A stretch of 64,000 nt of DNA from Winogradskyella algicola (GCF_005869935.1 NZ_SZQF01000001.1:930001-994000), one strand, 5' to 3'; shown: positions 27,474-35,778, counted from the first letter of the stretch. Numbers and translations are program-made. The notes: a model not told the origin generated them from the letters alone.

Positions 27474-27548
27474 TAAAATGGATTAACTAATACTGCTCTG
27501 GAGACTTGAGGAAAAACAGCGTTGTAACTATCTAAAGTATTTATAAAC

Positions 27549-27677
27549 ACTAATTTGATTAAAAATCTAAGTTAGATTACCTTTTTTATGGATGATAGGC
27601 TTCGTCATTCGCTGTAATGCAAAAAAACAGGATTTAAAGGGTAAATTAGACAAACATTAAATACTAATTTGATTAAA
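27549..27677. repeat. 15-bp direct repeat upstream of DUF4230 gene
   Basis: ACTAATTTGATTAAA occurs exactly at 27549-27563 and again at 27663-27677, the second ending eight bases before the ATG at 27686. Possibly a promoter or binding-site duplication. Confidence 0.5.
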
Positions 27678-27685
27678 TTAGCCAT

Positions 27686-28300
27686 ATGCGAAAAATCTTA
27701 TTCGGAGTTATAATAACCTTGATTATACTATTCACGTTTAAATATTGTGGTAGTAAAAAAGAAGAACAAATTATATTAAGGGAAAATTCTGCTTTAATTC
27801 AAAAGCAGTTAAAAAATGTCAGCAAGCTGGTTGTTACTGAAGGTCATTTTAGTGAGGTTTTTACCTACGAAAATTCTAAACGCATCTTTGCTGATTTGTT
27901 AGAGGCAGAAAAGAAGGCGATTGTGGTCGTAAATGCAGATGTAACCGTAGCTTACGACTTGTCTAAAATTGAATACAACATTGATGAAACCACAAAAACA
28001 CTTCAAATACTAAGTATTCCGAAAGAGGAAATAAAAATTAGCCCAGATTTAGAGTATTATGATATTCAGGCTGATTATCTAAATCCTTTTGAAGCAGATG
28101 ATTATAACAATATAAAAGAGATTGTAAAAAAGTCTCTAATGAAAAAAATTGAAGCTTCAGATTTAAAATCTAACGCAGAAAATAGATTGTTAAGCGAGCT
28201 CTCAAAACTTTACATACTCACCAATTCACTAGGTTGGACGCTTGAGTATAACCAAGCACCAGTTGAAAGTCTAGAAAGCTTAGATAGACTAAAGTTATAA
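27686..28300 (+). CDS. DUF4230 membrane-anchored protein
   Basis: 204 residues with an N-terminal membrane anchor (ILFGVIITLIILFTF, about 4-18), then a DUF4230-type domain: VSKLVVTEGHFSEVFTY, IVVVNADVTVAYDLSKI and ISIPKEEI-like LSIPKEEIKI. The family is widespread and uncharacterised. The stop overlaps the convergent rhodanese gene by six bases. Confidence 0.8.
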   Translation: MRKILFGVIITLIILFTFKYCGSKKEEQIILRENSALIQKQLKNVSKLVVTEGHFSEVFTYENSKRIFADLLEAEKKAIVVVNADVTVAYDLSKIEYNIDETTKTLQILSIPKEEIKISPDLEYYDIQADYLNPFEADDYNNIKEIVKKSLMKKIEASDLKSNAENRLLSELSKLYILTNSLGWTLEYNQAPVESLESLDRLKL

Positions 28301-28600
28301 TTTTTTATTCAAGGAAACCCAACCACCACCATTAGTAGCTTCAATATTATTCAAATTTAAAAACTTAGCAGCTTTAGCGGAGCGCACACCACTAGCACAG
28401 CAAGTCACCACTGGTTTGTTAAATTTTTTTACTTCGTCAATTCGGTTGTTCAATTGGTCTAGTGGAATATGTAGAGCCTTCTCAATATGTCCAGCATCCC
28501 ATTCACGCTGGCTGCGTACATCAAGAATTACAGCTCCATTTTCTAAAAATTCATCAACTTGACGTTTTTTGGTGCCAAATATAAAATCTAAAAATCCCAT
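28295..28600 (-). CDS. Single-domain rhodanese-like protein
   Basis: 101 residues forming one rhodanese domain. The active-site loop is VTCCASGVRSAKAA with the catalytic Cys followed by the six-residue loop ASGVRS; DVRSQREWDAGHIEKALHIPL is the usual N-terminal signature. Cytoplasmic sulfur carrier or transferase; partner unknown. Divergent from the TetR regulator. Confidence 0.88.
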   Translation of the reverse strand: MGFLDFIFGTKKRQVDEFLENGAVILDVRSQREWDAGHIEKALHIPLDQLNNRIDEVKKFNKPVVTCCASGVRSAKAAKFLNLNNIEATNGGGWVSLNKKL

Positions 28601-28647
28601 AGTTTTTCTTTTTTATAAATTTACGTTGAATAAATCACTTCCTAAAA

Positions 28648-29226
28648 TTGAAAACTGAAACACGTAAAGACGAAATCATAAAAACTGCAGCAAAACTCTT
28701 CAAAGAAAAAGGTTACAGCGCAGTAACAATGCGCGATTTGGCTTCTGCTATGGGAATGAAAGCAGCTAGTTTATACAACCATATCAAGTCTAAGCAAGAA
28801 ATTCTAAAAGAAATAATCATTTCATTGGCAGAAGAGTTTACCGAAGGTTTGGCTCTAATTCAAAAATCAAATATTTCTAGTATTAGAAAAATAGAAGAGG
28901 TTGTCAAACTACACGTTAATATTACTTCTCAAAATACTTACGGAATGGCATCCCTAAATAATGACTGGATGCATTTGGAAGAAAAATTGGATTATTATCT
29001 TGAGTTACGTGCTAACTACGAACAAAATTTAAGGCAAATAGTGGTAGAAGGAGTTGAACAAGGAGAAATAATAGACGAAAATATTGAGATTATGTTATTT
29101 TCAATCTTATCAACCTTAAGATCGTTGTATCTATGGATTCCTAAAAAAGACTATCTCAATCCAGAAAAATTATCACAACAATTAAGTACAGTTCTTGTTA
29201 AAGGTATTAACAAAAAAATCGATTAA
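28648..29226 (+). CDS. TetR/AcrR-type regulator, likely controls paa genes
   Basis: 192 residues. The N-terminal helix-turn-helix is clear (AVTMRDLASAMGMKAASLYNHIKSK). The start is TTG at 28648 (MKTETRKDEII). It sits immediately upstream of the phenylacetate operon, and near-identical palindromes lie ahead of paaE and ahead of the E2 gene, so it is probably the functional equivalent of PaaR, released by a CoA thioester. The ligand is inferred, not seen. Confidence 0.82.
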   Translation: MKTETRKDEIIKTAAKLFKEKGYSAVTMRDLASAMGMKAASLYNHIKSKQEILKEIIISLAEEFTEGLALIQKSNISSIRKIEEVVKLHVNITSQNTYGMASLNNDWMHLEEKLDYYLELRANYEQNLRQIVVEGVEQGEIIDENIEIMLFSILSTLRSLYLWIPKKDYLNPEKLSQQLSTVLVKGINKKID

Positions 29227-29233
29227 TTTTTTG

Positions 29234-29241
29234 TAAATTTG
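29234..29241 (+). promoter_or_regulatory. -7 box of the paa operon
   Basis: TAAATTTG fits TAnnTTTG; it follows the regulator stop codon closely, and the palindrome at 29248 would cover the transcription start. Confidence 0.5.
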
Positions 29242-29247
29242 TCAAGC

Positions 29248-29267
29248 AAACTAACAACTGTTAGTTT
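29248..29267. promoter_or_regulatory. Putative operator upstream of paaE
   Basis: Perfect inverted repeat AAACTAAC, four-base spacer, GTTAGTTT. It matches the site at 44281-44300 at 16 of 20 positions with the same spacing, and lies six bases after the -7 box, so binding would block initiation. Confidence 0.6.
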
Positions 29268-29337
29268 TTTTAGTAGGTAATTCGAAATCGTTTTCGGGTT
29301 AAGCTTAAAAGTTTTAAAGTTTAGATTATAACTGTTA

Positions 29338-30411
29338 ATGGCAGATTTTCATAAATTAAGAATAAAAGATATTTACAAGGAAACAAAAGACACCTCTGTT
29401 GTAACTTTTGATGTTCCTGATGCTTTGCAAGACGAATTCAAATTCTCGCAAGGGCAGCATTTAACGCTCAAGACGTTAATTAATGACGAAGATGTACGTC
29501 GTTCGTATTCGTTATGTTCTAGTCCTTATGATAACGAATGGAAAGTTGCAGTCAAAGAAATTCCAGGAGGAAAATTCTCAACCTTTGTCAATAGCACATT
29601 AAAAGCAGGAGACGAGCTAGATGTTATGGCTCCGAGCGGAACATTTGGAGTAGATTGTAATGTAGATAATGCTAAAAACTACCTGTTCTTTGCAGCAGGA
29701 AGTGGTATTACGCCAATTCTTTCAATGATCAAAGCGCATTTGGCAGTAGAGCCAAACTCAACTTGTAAGTTGTTTTATGTCAATAAAACTGCAAAATCTA
29801 TTATCTTTAAGGAAGTCTTAGAGCAATTAAGAAATACTTATTTTGGTCGTTTGGAAATCTATTATTTCCTAACCAAAGAAAAGCGAGATATAGAGTTGTT
29901 CAATGGTCGTTTTGATGATGAAAAAATGAAAGTGCTCACCAAAACATTCATTGATATTCCAGATACAAGCGAAGTGTTTTTGTGCGGACCAGAAGATATG
30001 GTCAATTATGTGAGTAATTATTTGGCTGAAGCAGGTTTGCCAAAAGATTTAATTCATTTCGAATTATTTGTAAAAGGCCTAACTGAAGAAGATAAAAAAC
30101 GTGTTGAGCGTTTATCAGAGCAAAAAGTAGATGGCGTTGAAGTTGTTATTATCGATGGCGGAAAAGAATTCCGCTTCACAATGCAAAAAGACGACGATAA
30201 TATATTAGATGGTGCGCTCATTGCAGGAGCAGATTTGCCATTTGCGTGCAAAGGCGGTGTTTGCAGTACCTGTAAGTGCCAAGTCATGGAAGGTGAAGTT
30301 GAAATGAAAATCAACTATGCGTTAGAGGAAGATGAAGTTGAACAAAACTATGTGCTAAGCTGTCAAGCAGTACCAACTACAAAAAGAGTTGTGGTAGATT
30401 TCGACGTTTAA
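29338..30411 (+). CDS. paaE: Phenylacetyl-CoA epoxidase reductase subunit PaaE
   Basis: Passes electrons from NADPH to the PaaABC(D) epoxidase. 357 residues: an FAD-binding domain with RRSYSLCS (54-61), an NAD(P)-binding domain with FAAGSGITPILSMIKA, and a C-terminal plant-type 2Fe-2S domain with cysteines 304, 309 and 312 in CKGGVCSTCKC and Cys342 in LSCQAV. First structural gene of the paa cluster; here paaE precedes paaA, unlike the E. coli order. Confidence 0.93.
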   Translation: MADFHKLRIKDIYKETKDTSVVTFDVPDALQDEFKFSQGQHLTLKTLINDEDVRRSYSLCSSPYDNEWKVAVKEIPGGKFSTFVNSTLKAGDELDVMAPSGTFGVDCNVDNAKNYLFFAAGSGITPILSMIKAHLAVEPNSTCKLFYVNKTAKSIIFKEVLEQLRNTYFGRLEIYYFLTKEKRDIELFNGRFDDEKMKVLTKTFIDIPDTSEVFLCGPEDMVNYVSNYLAEAGLPKDLIHFELFVKGLTEEDKKRVERLSEQKVDGVEVVIIDGGKEFRFTMQKDDDNILDGALIAGADLPFACKGGVCSTCKCQVMEGEVEMKINYALEEDEVEQNYVLSCQAVPTTKRVVVDFDV

Positions 30412-30419
30412 ATAAAGAT

Positions 30420-30449
30420 TTGTCATTCCTACCTAGGTTGGAATCTCAA
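30420..30449 (+). repeat. Dispersed repeat family E, paaE-paaA junction
   Basis: TTGTCATTCCTACCTAGG continuing to GGAATCTCAA; the core ATTCC-ACCTAGGT-GGAAT is palindromic. Followed by a stretch at 30483-30519 made of AGCTAA-type units. Confidence 0.6.
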
Positions 30450-30520
30450 AATATATTGAAAAAGAAAAATTAAGTTTCACCAGCTAAAAGCAATAAGCTA
30501 ATAGCCTAAAGCTAAAAGAA

Positions 30521-31477
30521 ATGAGTGGAGATCAAATCAAAAATTTAGAAGCAGAATTTGAAGCGCGTATTGCTCGCGACGAAAAAATTGAACCTAAAGA
30601 CTGGATGCCAGAAAAATATCGACAAACGCATATTAGGCAAATCAGTCAGCACGCACATTCCGAAATTGTAGGAATGTTACCAGAAGGTAACTGGATTACT
30701 CGTGCGCCTTCCTTACGTCGTAAAGTAGCCTTATTGGCAAAAGTGCAGGATGAAGCTGGTCACGGATTATACTTATACAGTGCTTGCGAAACATTAGGGA
30801 TTACTCGAGATGAGTTATATGAGCAATTACATTCTGGTAAGGCAAAATATTCTTCCATTTTTAATTATCCAACAGTAACTTGGGCAGATATGGGAGCCAT
30901 TGGTTGGTTGGTAGATGGCGCAGCCATTATCAATCAAGTGCCACTTTGTAACACCTCTTTTGGGCCTTATGCAAGAGCCATGGTGCGCGTGTGTAAGGAA
31001 GAAAGTTTTCACCAACGCCAAGGCTACGAAATTATGCTAAAGCTTTGCAATGGTACACCAGAACAAAAAGAAATGGCGCAAGATGCACTTAACCGTTGGT
31101 GGTGGCCAAGTTTAATGATGTTAGGACCAACTGATGATATGTCAGTGCATACCGAACAATCAATGAAATGGAAATTGAAACGAAAAACCAATGACGAGTT
31201 ACGTCAACAGTTTATTGACCAAACTGTGCCTCAAGCTGATATTTTAGGATTAACAATTCCAGACCCGGATTTAAAATGGAACGAAGAGCGTCAGAGTTAT
31301 GATTTCGGAGAAATTAATTGGGACGAATTTTGGCAAGTCGTAAAGGGTCACGGACCAATGAACAAAGAGCGAATGAAAGCCAGAGTTGGAGCTTGGGAAC
31401 GAGGCGAATGGGTTAGAGACGCAGCTATGGCTCATGCTGAAAAACAGCAAGAAAGAAAAAACAAGCAAGTAGTATAA
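30521..31477 (+). CDS. paaA: Phenylacetyl-CoA 1,2-epoxidase subunit PaaA
   Basis: Catalytic di-iron subunit that epoxidises the ring of phenylacetyl-CoA. 318 residues, the normal length. Carboxylate/histidine motifs of the ferritin-like fold are visible in [14 protein letters not shown] and [36 protein letters not shown] is typical of PaaA. Works with PaaC (structural), PaaB, PaaD and PaaE, all adjacent. Confidence 0.95.
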   Translation: MSGDQIKNLEAEFEARIARDEKIEPKDWMPEKYRQTHIRQISQHAHSEIVGMLPEGNWITRAPSLRRKVALLAKVQDEAGHGLYLYSACETLGITRDELYEQLHSGKAKYSSIFNYPTVTWADMGAIGWLVDGAAIINQVPLCNTSFGPYARAMVRVCKEESFHQRQGYEIMLKLCNGTPEQKEMAQDALNRWWWPSLMMLGPTDDMSVHTEQSMKWKLKRKTNDELRQQFIDQTVPQADILGLTIPDPDLKWNEERQSYDFGEINWDEFWQVVKGHGPMNKERMKARVGAWERGEWVRDAAMAHAEKQQERKNKQVV

Positions 31478-31521
31478 TCAGAAGTTTAGACTCGAGAAAT
31501 GAGAAAAGTACTCTGATAAAG

Positions 31522-31556
31522 TCTAACATCTAACATCTAATATCTAATGTCTAATA
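31522..31556 (+). repeat. Five 7-bp tandem repeats spanning the paaB start
   Basis: Units TCTAACA, TCTAACA, TCTAATA, TCTAATG, TCTAATA in succession; the ATG of paaB (31547) is the end of the fourth unit. Confidence 0.8.
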
Positions 31557-31837
31557 AAAAGAACTGGCCACTTTGGGAGGTTTTCGTAAGAAGTAAAAAC
31601 GGATTAGAACACCGTCATTTCGGAAGTCTTCACGCAGCAGATGCAGAAATGGCTTTAGAAAATGCACGAGACGTTTACACAAGACGTAACGAAGGTGTAA
31701 GCATTTGGGTTGTGGAAAGTAAGCACATTACAGCATCAAACCCTGAGCATAATGGCGAATTATTTGAACCAGCACAAGACAAAGTGTATCGTCATCCAAC
31801 ATTTTATGATTTACCAGACGACGTAAAACATATGTAA
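31547..31837 (+). CDS. paaB: Phenylacetyl-CoA 1,2-epoxidase subunit PaaB
   Basis: Small subunit of 96 residues that bridges PaaAC heterodimers. The family wording is complete: WPLWEVFVRSKNGLEHRHFG, then AENARDVYTRRNEG-type sequence and ending in FYDLPDDVKHM. The start codon is formed by a tandem 7-bp repeat. Confidence 0.94.
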   Translation: MSNKKNWPLWEVFVRSKNGLEHRHFGSLHAADAEMALENARDVYTRRNEGVSIWVVESKHITASNPEHNGELFEPAQDKVYRHPTFYDLPDDVKHM

Positions 31838-31848
31838 TAAAGCGAGGC

Positions 31849-31905
31849 TTTGTCATCCTGAACTGTCACACTGAGTATAGTCGAAGTGTTGTTTCAGAAT
31901 TTCTT
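31849..31905 (+). repeat. Dispersed repeat family A, paaB-paaC junction
   Basis: TTTGTCATCCTGAACTGTCA through GTTGTTTCAGAATTTC; degenerate at the right end compared with other copies. Confidence 0.75.
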
Positions 31906-31918
31906 TATTGGAGTTAAA

Positions 31919-31950
31919 TGTCACCTTGATCACAGTCGAAAGGTCTCAAT
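31919..31950 (+). repeat. Dispersed repeat family C, upstream of paaC
   Basis: TGTCACCTTGATCACAGTCG then AAAGGTCTCA, a variant of the element at 42649-42678. Confidence 0.6.
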
Positions 31951-31960
31951 TTGAGTAAAA

Positions 31961-32716
31961 ATGAAAAACAAAAACCTATACAACTATATCCTAGGCATCG
32001 CAGATAATAGCCTAATTCTCGGTCAGAGATTAGGAGAGCTTTGCGGTCACGGACCAAGTTTAGAAACCGATATCGCGTGCACCAATATGTCATTAGATTT
32101 ATTAGGGCAAGTACGTAGTTATTATCAATATGCAGCGAAGATAGCTGGAGACGGCAGAACTGAAGATGATATCGCAATGCTTCGTAAAGAACGCGAATAC
32201 TTCAATGTGTTATTGGTAGAGCAACCAAATACTGATTTTGGATACACAATGGCAAGACAATTTTTGTTCGATGTATATCATTTTTTAATGCTAACCGAAT
32301 TAGAAAAAAGTACCGATTTAAACTTATCAGCTATTGCAAAAAAATCCATCAAAGAAGTGAGTTACCACAAGCGTTTCTCATCCGATTGGATTAAGCGATT
32401 AGGCGACGGAACAGAAGAAAGTCATAGTCGTATTCAAACCGCAATAAATGATTTATGGACGTATACTGATGAATTGTTTCATCAAACCGAAGCTGATAAA
32501 GCTATTGTTGCAGAAGGCGTTGGAGTAGATGTGACTAAATTAAAAGATGCTTATTACGAAGAAGTAAATGCAGTTTTAGAAGAAGCAACGTTAAGCGTTC
32601 CTCAAAGCAAATATTTTCAAAAAGGAGGAAAGCAAGGCATTCATACCGAACATATGGGTTACTTGCTAGCCGATTTACAATATATGCAACGTACTTATCC
32701 AAATATGGAATGGTAG
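31961..32716 (+). CDS. paaC: Phenylacetyl-CoA 1,2-epoxidase subunit PaaC
   Basis: Structural partner of PaaA, 251 residues. Typical start NYILGIADNSLILGQRLGEL, and the helix with IKEVSYHKRFSSDW. The iron ligands are largely replaced in the family, and this copy is consistent with a non-catalytic role. Preceded and followed by dispersed repeats. Confidence 0.94.
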   Translation: MKNKNLYNYILGIADNSLILGQRLGELCGHGPSLETDIACTNMSLDLLGQVRSYYQYAAKIAGDGRTEDDIAMLRKEREYFNVLLVEQPNTDFGYTMARQFLFDVYHFLMLTELEKSTDLNLSAIAKKSIKEVSYHKRFSSDWIKRLGDGTEESHSRIQTAINDLWTYTDELFHQTEADKAIVAEGVGVDVTKLKDAYYEEVNAVLEEATLSVPQSKYFQKGGKQGIHTEHMGYLLADLQYMQRTYPNMEW

Positions 32717-32728
32717 CCAACTCTTGAT

Positions 32729-32786
32729 TTGTCATCCTGAACTGTCACACTGAGCGCAGTCGAAGTGTTGTTTCAGGATCTCATTA
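32729..32786 (+). repeat. Dispersed repeat family A, paaC-paaD junction
   Basis: TTTGTCATCCTGAACTGTCA to TTTCAGGATCTCATT; full-length copy with CCTGAA/TTCAGG ends. Confidence 0.85.
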
Positions 32787-32832
32787 GTCACTTCGAGTGA
32801 TTTGTGAAGAATGAACAAATTGTATCGACAAG
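32787..32832 (+). repeat. Dispersed repeat family B, partial copy
   Basis: GTCACTTCGAGTGATTTGTG through TTGTATCGACAAGC, matching the left halves of the copies at 45671 and 46854. Directly abuts a family A copy. Confidence 0.7.
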
Positions 32833-32866
32833 CATTTTAGTAAAATACCCGTTTTAGTAAAAAATA

Positions 32867-33367
32867 ATGACAACAACAGAGCAACATATAAACCCAAAAC
32901 TGGTAGAAATTCTAGAGTCCATTTCAGACCCAGAAATCCCAGTATTGTCCATCATGGACATGGGAGTGGTACGCTCTGCCATTATCGAAAATGATGTTGT
33001 AAAAATTGAAATCACACCCACTTACAGTGGCTGTCCTGCAATGGATGTTATCGGAGACGATATCAAACTTGCCATGCAAAAAGCCGGTTATGAAGCTGAA
33101 GTAGATTTGATTTTACATCCTGCTTGGACAACCGATTGGATTACGCCAAGAGGCAGAAAAGCACTCGAAGATTATGGTATCGCTGCACCATTAGATGCTG
33201 AAGCCGATAAGTCGGTGTTGCTTGAAGGAAAACAATTAGTAAAATGTCCGCAATGCGGAAGCACAAATACAAAAATGATAAGTCAATTTGGTTCAACAGC
33301 GTGCAAAGCACAATTTCAGTGCAACGATTGTCAAGAACCATTTGATTATTTTAAATGTTTGAAATGA
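32867..33367 (+). CDS. paaD: Phenylacetate degradation protein PaaD
   Basis: 166-residue accessory protein thought to mature the iron centres of the epoxidase system. An N-terminal MIP18/DUF59 domain (SISDPEIPVLSIMDMGVVR) is followed by a C-terminal Cys-rich part with CPQCGSTNTKM and CNDCQEPFDYFKCLK, expected to bind metal. Gene order and length fit PaaD. Confidence 0.93.
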   Translation: MTTTEQHINPKLVEILESISDPEIPVLSIMDMGVVRSAIIENDVVKIEITPTYSGCPAMDVIGDDIKLAMQKAGYEAEVDLILHPAWTTDWITPRGRKALEDYGIAAPLDAEADKSVLLEGKQLVKCPQCGSTNTKMISQFGSTACKAQFQCNDCQEPFDYFKCLK

Positions 33368-33438
33368 TTTGTCATTCAGAGCGAAGCAAAGAATCTAAAT
33401 GTAAAAAGATTACCGCATCCTACGTCCTCGCAATGACA
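33368..33438 (+). repeat. Dispersed repeat family D
   Basis: TTTGTCATTCAGAGCGAAGC, AAAGAATCTAAAT, then CGCAATGAC at the far end as the inverse of GTCATT. A shorter relative lies inside the E1 gene at 47396. Confidence 0.65.
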
Positions 33439-33449
33439 ACTAAAAAAAT

Positions 33450-33532
33450 TTGTCATCCTGAACTGTCACACTGAGCGTGGTTGCTGAGCAGAGTCGAAGT
33501 GCAGTCGAAGTGTTGTTTCAGGATCTCATTAA
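33450..33532 (+). repeat. Dispersed repeat family A, upstream of paaG
   Basis: TTGTCATCCTGAACTGTCAC to TTTCAGGATCTCATT with a longer internal part containing two GTCGAAGTG units, much like the copy at 2033-2106. Confidence 0.85.
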
Positions 33533-33551
33533 GATTAATAATTATAAAATT

Positions 33552-34331
33552 ATGAGTTCAATAGAACTAAAAATAGAAAATAAAATAGCCTACGTTACAT
33601 TAAATCGACCAGAAGTTTTTAACAGCTTCAATCGTGAAATGGCATTAAACCTACAGCAAGTTTTTGACGATTGCGAAAGTAATTCAGAAGTAAGAGCAAT
33701 CGTGCTAACCGGAAACGGAAAAGCATTTTGTGCAGGACAAGACTTAAAAGAAGTGACAAGTCCGGAACTAAATCCAGGATTCAAGAAAATTCTAGAAGAG
33801 CATTACAATCCAATCATCACCAGAATTAGAAACATTAAGAAACCAATCATTGGTGCGATAAATGGTGTAGCAGCAGGAGCAGGAGCAAACATTGCATTAG
33901 CTTGTGATATCGTTGTGGCTCACGAAAAAGTAAGTTTCATTCAAGCGTTTAGTTTAATAGGTTTGATACCAGACAGCGCAGGAACCTTCTTTTTGCCACG
34001 CTTAATAGGTTTTCAAAAAGCGTCAGCATTAGCGATGTTAGGAGATAATGTCTCTGCCGATGAAGCCGAAAAAATGGGAATGATTTACAAAGTGTTGCCC
34101 TTAGAAAGCTTTGAAGAGGAAGTAAATAAACTAGCCTTAAAACTAGCTAATATGCCAACATTAGCTTTAGGAAAAATTAAGGAAGCTTTCAATCAATCTT
34201 TAACCAATAATTTAGAAAATCAACTAGCATTAGAGTCAAAATTACAAATAGAAGCAGCTCAAACTGAAGATTACGAAGAAGGCGTTTCAGCTTTTGTAGA
34301 AAAACGTAAACCAACTTTTAAAGGGAACTAG
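33552..34331 (+). CDS. paaG: Ring-1,2-epoxyphenylacetyl-CoA isomerase PaaG
   Basis: Crotonase-fold isomerase that turns the epoxide into an oxepin. 259 residues from ATG 33552; the open frame to 33477 upstream is dispersed repeat. The oxyanion-hole segment is NGVAAGAGANIALACD, and SLIGLIPDSAGTFFLPRLIG is the PaaG hallmark (usually IPDSGGT). This suits isomerase rather than hydratase chemistry. Confidence 0.9.
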   Translation: MSSIELKIENKIAYVTLNRPEVFNSFNREMALNLQQVFDDCESNSEVRAIVLTGNGKAFCAGQDLKEVTSPELNPGFKKILEEHYNPIITRIRNIKKPIIGAINGVAAGAGANIALACDIVVAHEKVSFIQAFSLIGLIPDSAGTFFLPRLIGFQKASALAMLGDNVSADEAEKMGMIYKVLPLESFEEEVNKLALKLANMPTLALGKIKEAFNQSLTNNLENQLALESKLQIEAAQTEDYEEGVSAFVEKRKPTFKGN

Positions 34332-34350
34332 AATTATTCATCTGAGTATT

Positions 34351-34377
34351 GTCCCCTTGAGGGGACTTTAGGGGTGT
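34351..34377 (+). repeat. DUF559-associated repeat R1
   Basis: 27-bp element with the hairpin GTCCCCTTGAGGGGAC then TTTAGGGGTGT, seven bases before the GTG start of the DUF559 frame. Identical to R3 and the inverse of R2 with one mismatch. Confidence 0.9.
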
Positions 34378-34383
34378 AAAAAA

Positions 34384-35778
34384 GTGAAAAATAAAATTAT
34401 TCCATATAATCCAAAACTAAAAGAATACGCAAGAGTACTTCGAAAGAATAGCACGCTAGCTGAAGTATTATTGTGGAAAAATATTAAAAACCGAGCTCTA
34501 GGAGTTCAATTTCATAGGCAAGTGCCAATGCTAGAATATATTGTCGATTTTTATTGTCATGAACTAATGTTAGCTATTGAAGTTGATGGAAATTCACACG
34601 ATTATCGATATTTTGAAGATGTCAATAGGCAGAACAAACTAGAAGAATATGGAGTGAAATTTATTAGGTTCAGTGGCTCAGAAGTTAAAAACAACATGTT
34701 CAGTGTGTCTATGTCGCTTGAAGAAAAAGTTAAAGCTTTAAAAACACCCCTAAAGTTCCCTCAAGGGGACAATAGTGCTAGTAATATTGTTGAGGAATGT
34801 CCCCTTGAGGGGACTTTAGGGGTGTCTGACAATCAAATAAATATTAAACATCTTTTAAATAAAACCCACCAAAGAATAAAACCATTTATTCACAAAACAC
34901 CTGTGTTAACATCACAATTGTTAGATGAAATAACAGGTTGTAATGTGTTTTTTAAATGCGAAAACTTTCAGAAAATGGGTGCGTTTAAAATGAGAGGTGC
35001 AGCAAACGCAATTTTATCCCTTTCTGATGAAGAAAGACAAAACGGAGTTGTAACACATTCTTCAGGTAATTTTGCTCAAGCTGTGTCACTAGCAGCTAAG
35101 AAAATTGGTGTTAAGGCATATATCGTTATGCCAGAAAATGCGCCACAAGCTAAAAAGAATGGTGTTAAAACCTATGGTGGTGAAATTATAGAATGTGAGT
35201 CAACAGCCGAAGCCAGAGAATTTACAGCGAATAAAATTCAAAAAGAAACTAAAGCGTCATTTTTACATCCATCTAATCAAGATGAAGTGATTTACGGTAA
35301 TGCGACAGCAGCAAAGGAGTTGTTAGAGGAGCAGCCTAAACTCGATATAGTTATAGCACCAGTTGGAGGTGGTGGATTATTGGCAGGTACAGCTTTAGCT
35401 ATTAGTCAGTTTGCACCAAATTGCAAAATAATAGGAGCAGAACCAATGGAAGTCGATGATGCTTATCGTTCTTTAAAATCAGGTAAGATTGAAAAAAACA
35501 AAAGCACAAATACCATTGCAGATGGATTGAAAACCTATTTAGGAGACCGTAATTTTCCAATTATAAAAACTTTGGTTAATAAAATTATCAGAGTAGAAGA
35601 ACAAGAAATTAAAGAAGCTATGCAACTCATTTGGGAACGCATGAAAATAGTTGTAGAGCCATCAAGCGCAGTAGCTTTTGCTGCTGTTTTAAAGAATAAA
35701 GAAGAATTTAATAATAAGAACGTCGGAATCATCATTTCTGGCGGAAATGTAGATCTGGCAAATCTTCCCTTTGGATGA
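34384..35778 (+). CDS. DUF559 nuclease domain fused to serine/threonine dehydratase
   Basis: A single 464-codon frame (GTG start at 34384). Residues 1-119 are a DUF559 domain of the PD-(D/E)XK nuclease type: LRKNSTLAEVLLWKNIKNR, VDFYCHELMLAIEVDGNSHD with the catalytic Asp and E-x-D. Residues 121-147 are encoded by repeats R2 and R3. From 152 a fold-type II PLP enzyme follows, with the PLP lysine in QKMGAFKMRGA, SSGNFAQA and the phosphate loop GGGGLLAG, like threonine dehydratase or serine racemase. The dehydratase may also start alone at GTG 34822, which lies inside R3. It interrupts the paa operon between paaG and paaH. Confidence 0.85.
   Translation: MKNKIIPYNPKLKEYARVLRKNSTLAEVLLWKNIKNRALGVQFHRQVPMLEYIVDFYCHELMLAIEVDGNSHDYRYFEDVNRQNKLEEYGVKFIRFSGSEVKNNMFSVSMSLEEKVKALKTPLKFPQGDNSASNIVEECPLEGTLGVSDNQINIKHLLNKTHQRIKPFIHKTPVLTSQLLDEITGCNVFFKCENFQKMGAFKMRGAANAILSLSDEERQNGVVTHSSGNFAQAVSLAAKKIGVKAYIVMPENAPQAKKNGVKTYGGEIIECESTAEAREFTANKIQKETKASFLHPSNQDEVIYGNATAAKELLEEQPKLDIVIAPVGGGGLLAGTALAISQFAPNCKIIGAEPMEVDDAYRSLKSGKIEKNKSTNTIADGLKTYLGDRNFPIIKTLVNKIIRVEEQEIKEAMQLIWERMKIVVEPSSAVAFAAVLKNKEEFNNKNVGIIISGGNVDLANLPFG
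34744..34770 (-). repeat. DUF559-associated repeat R2 (inverted)
   Basis: Inverse of R1 with one mismatch, at the end of the nuclease domain; with R1 it forms terminal inverted repeats around the DUF559 frame. The match to R1 continues outward through TATT. Confidence 0.9.
34799..34825 (+). repeat. DUF559-associated repeat R3
   Basis: Identical in all 27 bases to R1 and 28 bases from R2 in the opposite direction. Read in frame through the fusion protein, and supplies a GTG that could start the dehydratase. Confidence 0.9.

Noticed and set aside
33477..33551. Upstream GTG start for paaG
   Set aside because: The extra codons are dispersed repeat sequence; MSSIELKIENKIAYV at 33552 is the family start.
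34351..34377. R1 as a simple terminator of paaG
   Set aside because: No T tract follows, and identical copies occur inside the downstream coding region; it is better explained as a repeat.
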